From assembly GCF_965230805.1 (NCBI RefSeq), contig NZ_OZ246019.1, positions 3,720,001-3,784,000 of the forward strand: DNA of 64,000 bases, given 5' to 3'. The notes beneath the pieces were generated by a model that was given only the letters and a program-made list of their open reading frames with translations, did no database searches and was not told where the DNA came from. This document shows positions 63,944 through 64,000 of the stretch, one piece after another; within the stretch, counting starts at the first letter, position 1, and each line of letters begins with the position of its first letter. The position numbers and the translations under genes are program-made. This DNA comes from Marinifilum sp965230805. Lineage in GTDB: Bacteria; Bacteroidota; Bacteroidia; Bacteroidales; Marinifilaceae.

Positions 63944-64000
63944 AATAAAGAAGACAAATGGTCGACAGGTGAAATAATTATTGAGCTTTAACTGCTTTCG

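Noticed and set aside
1..64000. tRNA, rRNA or riboswitch genes
   Set aside because: None was recognised by eye on either strand; a covariance-model scan would be needed to exclude short ones.

Overview
The window is AT-rich DNA from a member of the Bacteroidota. The signs are a SusC/SusD pair, FecI/FecR-type sigma and anti-sigma factors, a UpxY-type NusG paralogue, tandem DUF349 repeats and promoters of the TAnnTTTG type. Rubrerythrin and the overall gene content would suit an anaerobic or microaerobic, perhaps marine, lineage such as Marinilabiliales; that placement is inference. No rRNA, tRNA, phage or intact transposase gene was recognised.

Layout. (1) 0-8 kb: an S9 peptidase, a tandem repeat array with about 40-bp period, an Lrp/AsnC regulator and a large soluble hybrid histidine kinase. 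(2) 8.3-12.4 kb, minus strand: a two-gene operon of a TonB-dependent receptor and a beta-propeller phytase lipoprotein, probably for phytate use. (3) 12.9-23.3 kb: mostly housekeeping genes: a propeller-like lipoprotein, queE, rubrerythrin, trmD, an Hsp20, a five-repeat DUF349 protein, pyrG and yidC. (4) 23.7-35.2 kb: a polysaccharide-utilisation locus with ECF sigma, FecR anti-sigma, SusC, SusD, a GH18-fold lipoprotein whose catalytic acids are lost, a DUF1735-LamG lipoprotein, an intact GH18 endo-beta-N-acetylglucosaminidase and an Ig-like lipoprotein. It resembles loci that release N-glycans from glycoproteins. (5) 35.2-39 kb: a second, 41-bp tandem array and a malic enzyme. (6) 39.8-63.4 kb: a long plus-strand capsule/exopolysaccharide cluster. 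A NusG paralogue is followed by wecC and wecB (UDP-ManNAcA synthesis), flippase, polymerase, a GT4 and a WecG-type glycosyltransferase, an initiating phosphoglycosyltransferase, Wza and Wzc. Mixed in is an uncommon set of modifying enzymes: two ATP-grasp proteins, two tandem PaaK-like adenylating enzymes, a FemAB/GNAT-like acyltransferase, two NodB-type deacetylases, an aminotransferase-like protein and an alpha/alpha-toroid protein. (7) A HAD-family phosphatase-like gene closes the window.

The most notable non-coding structure is a family of about 267-bp non-coding elements with 23-bp terminal inverted repeats. There are four good copies, at 4119, 8030, 14757 and 36071, and a decayed fifth near 12.6-12.85 kb. 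Three copies have perfect 4-bp target duplications. One inserted exactly at the stop codon of the histidine kinase and recreated the stop. They look like MITEs moved by a transposase elsewhere. Other structures are two unrelated intergenic arrays with 40- and 41-bp periods, a family of four REP-like hairpins in the polysaccharide cluster, and a roughly 87-bp imperfect direct repeat that brackets a 6.3-kb segment of that cluster.
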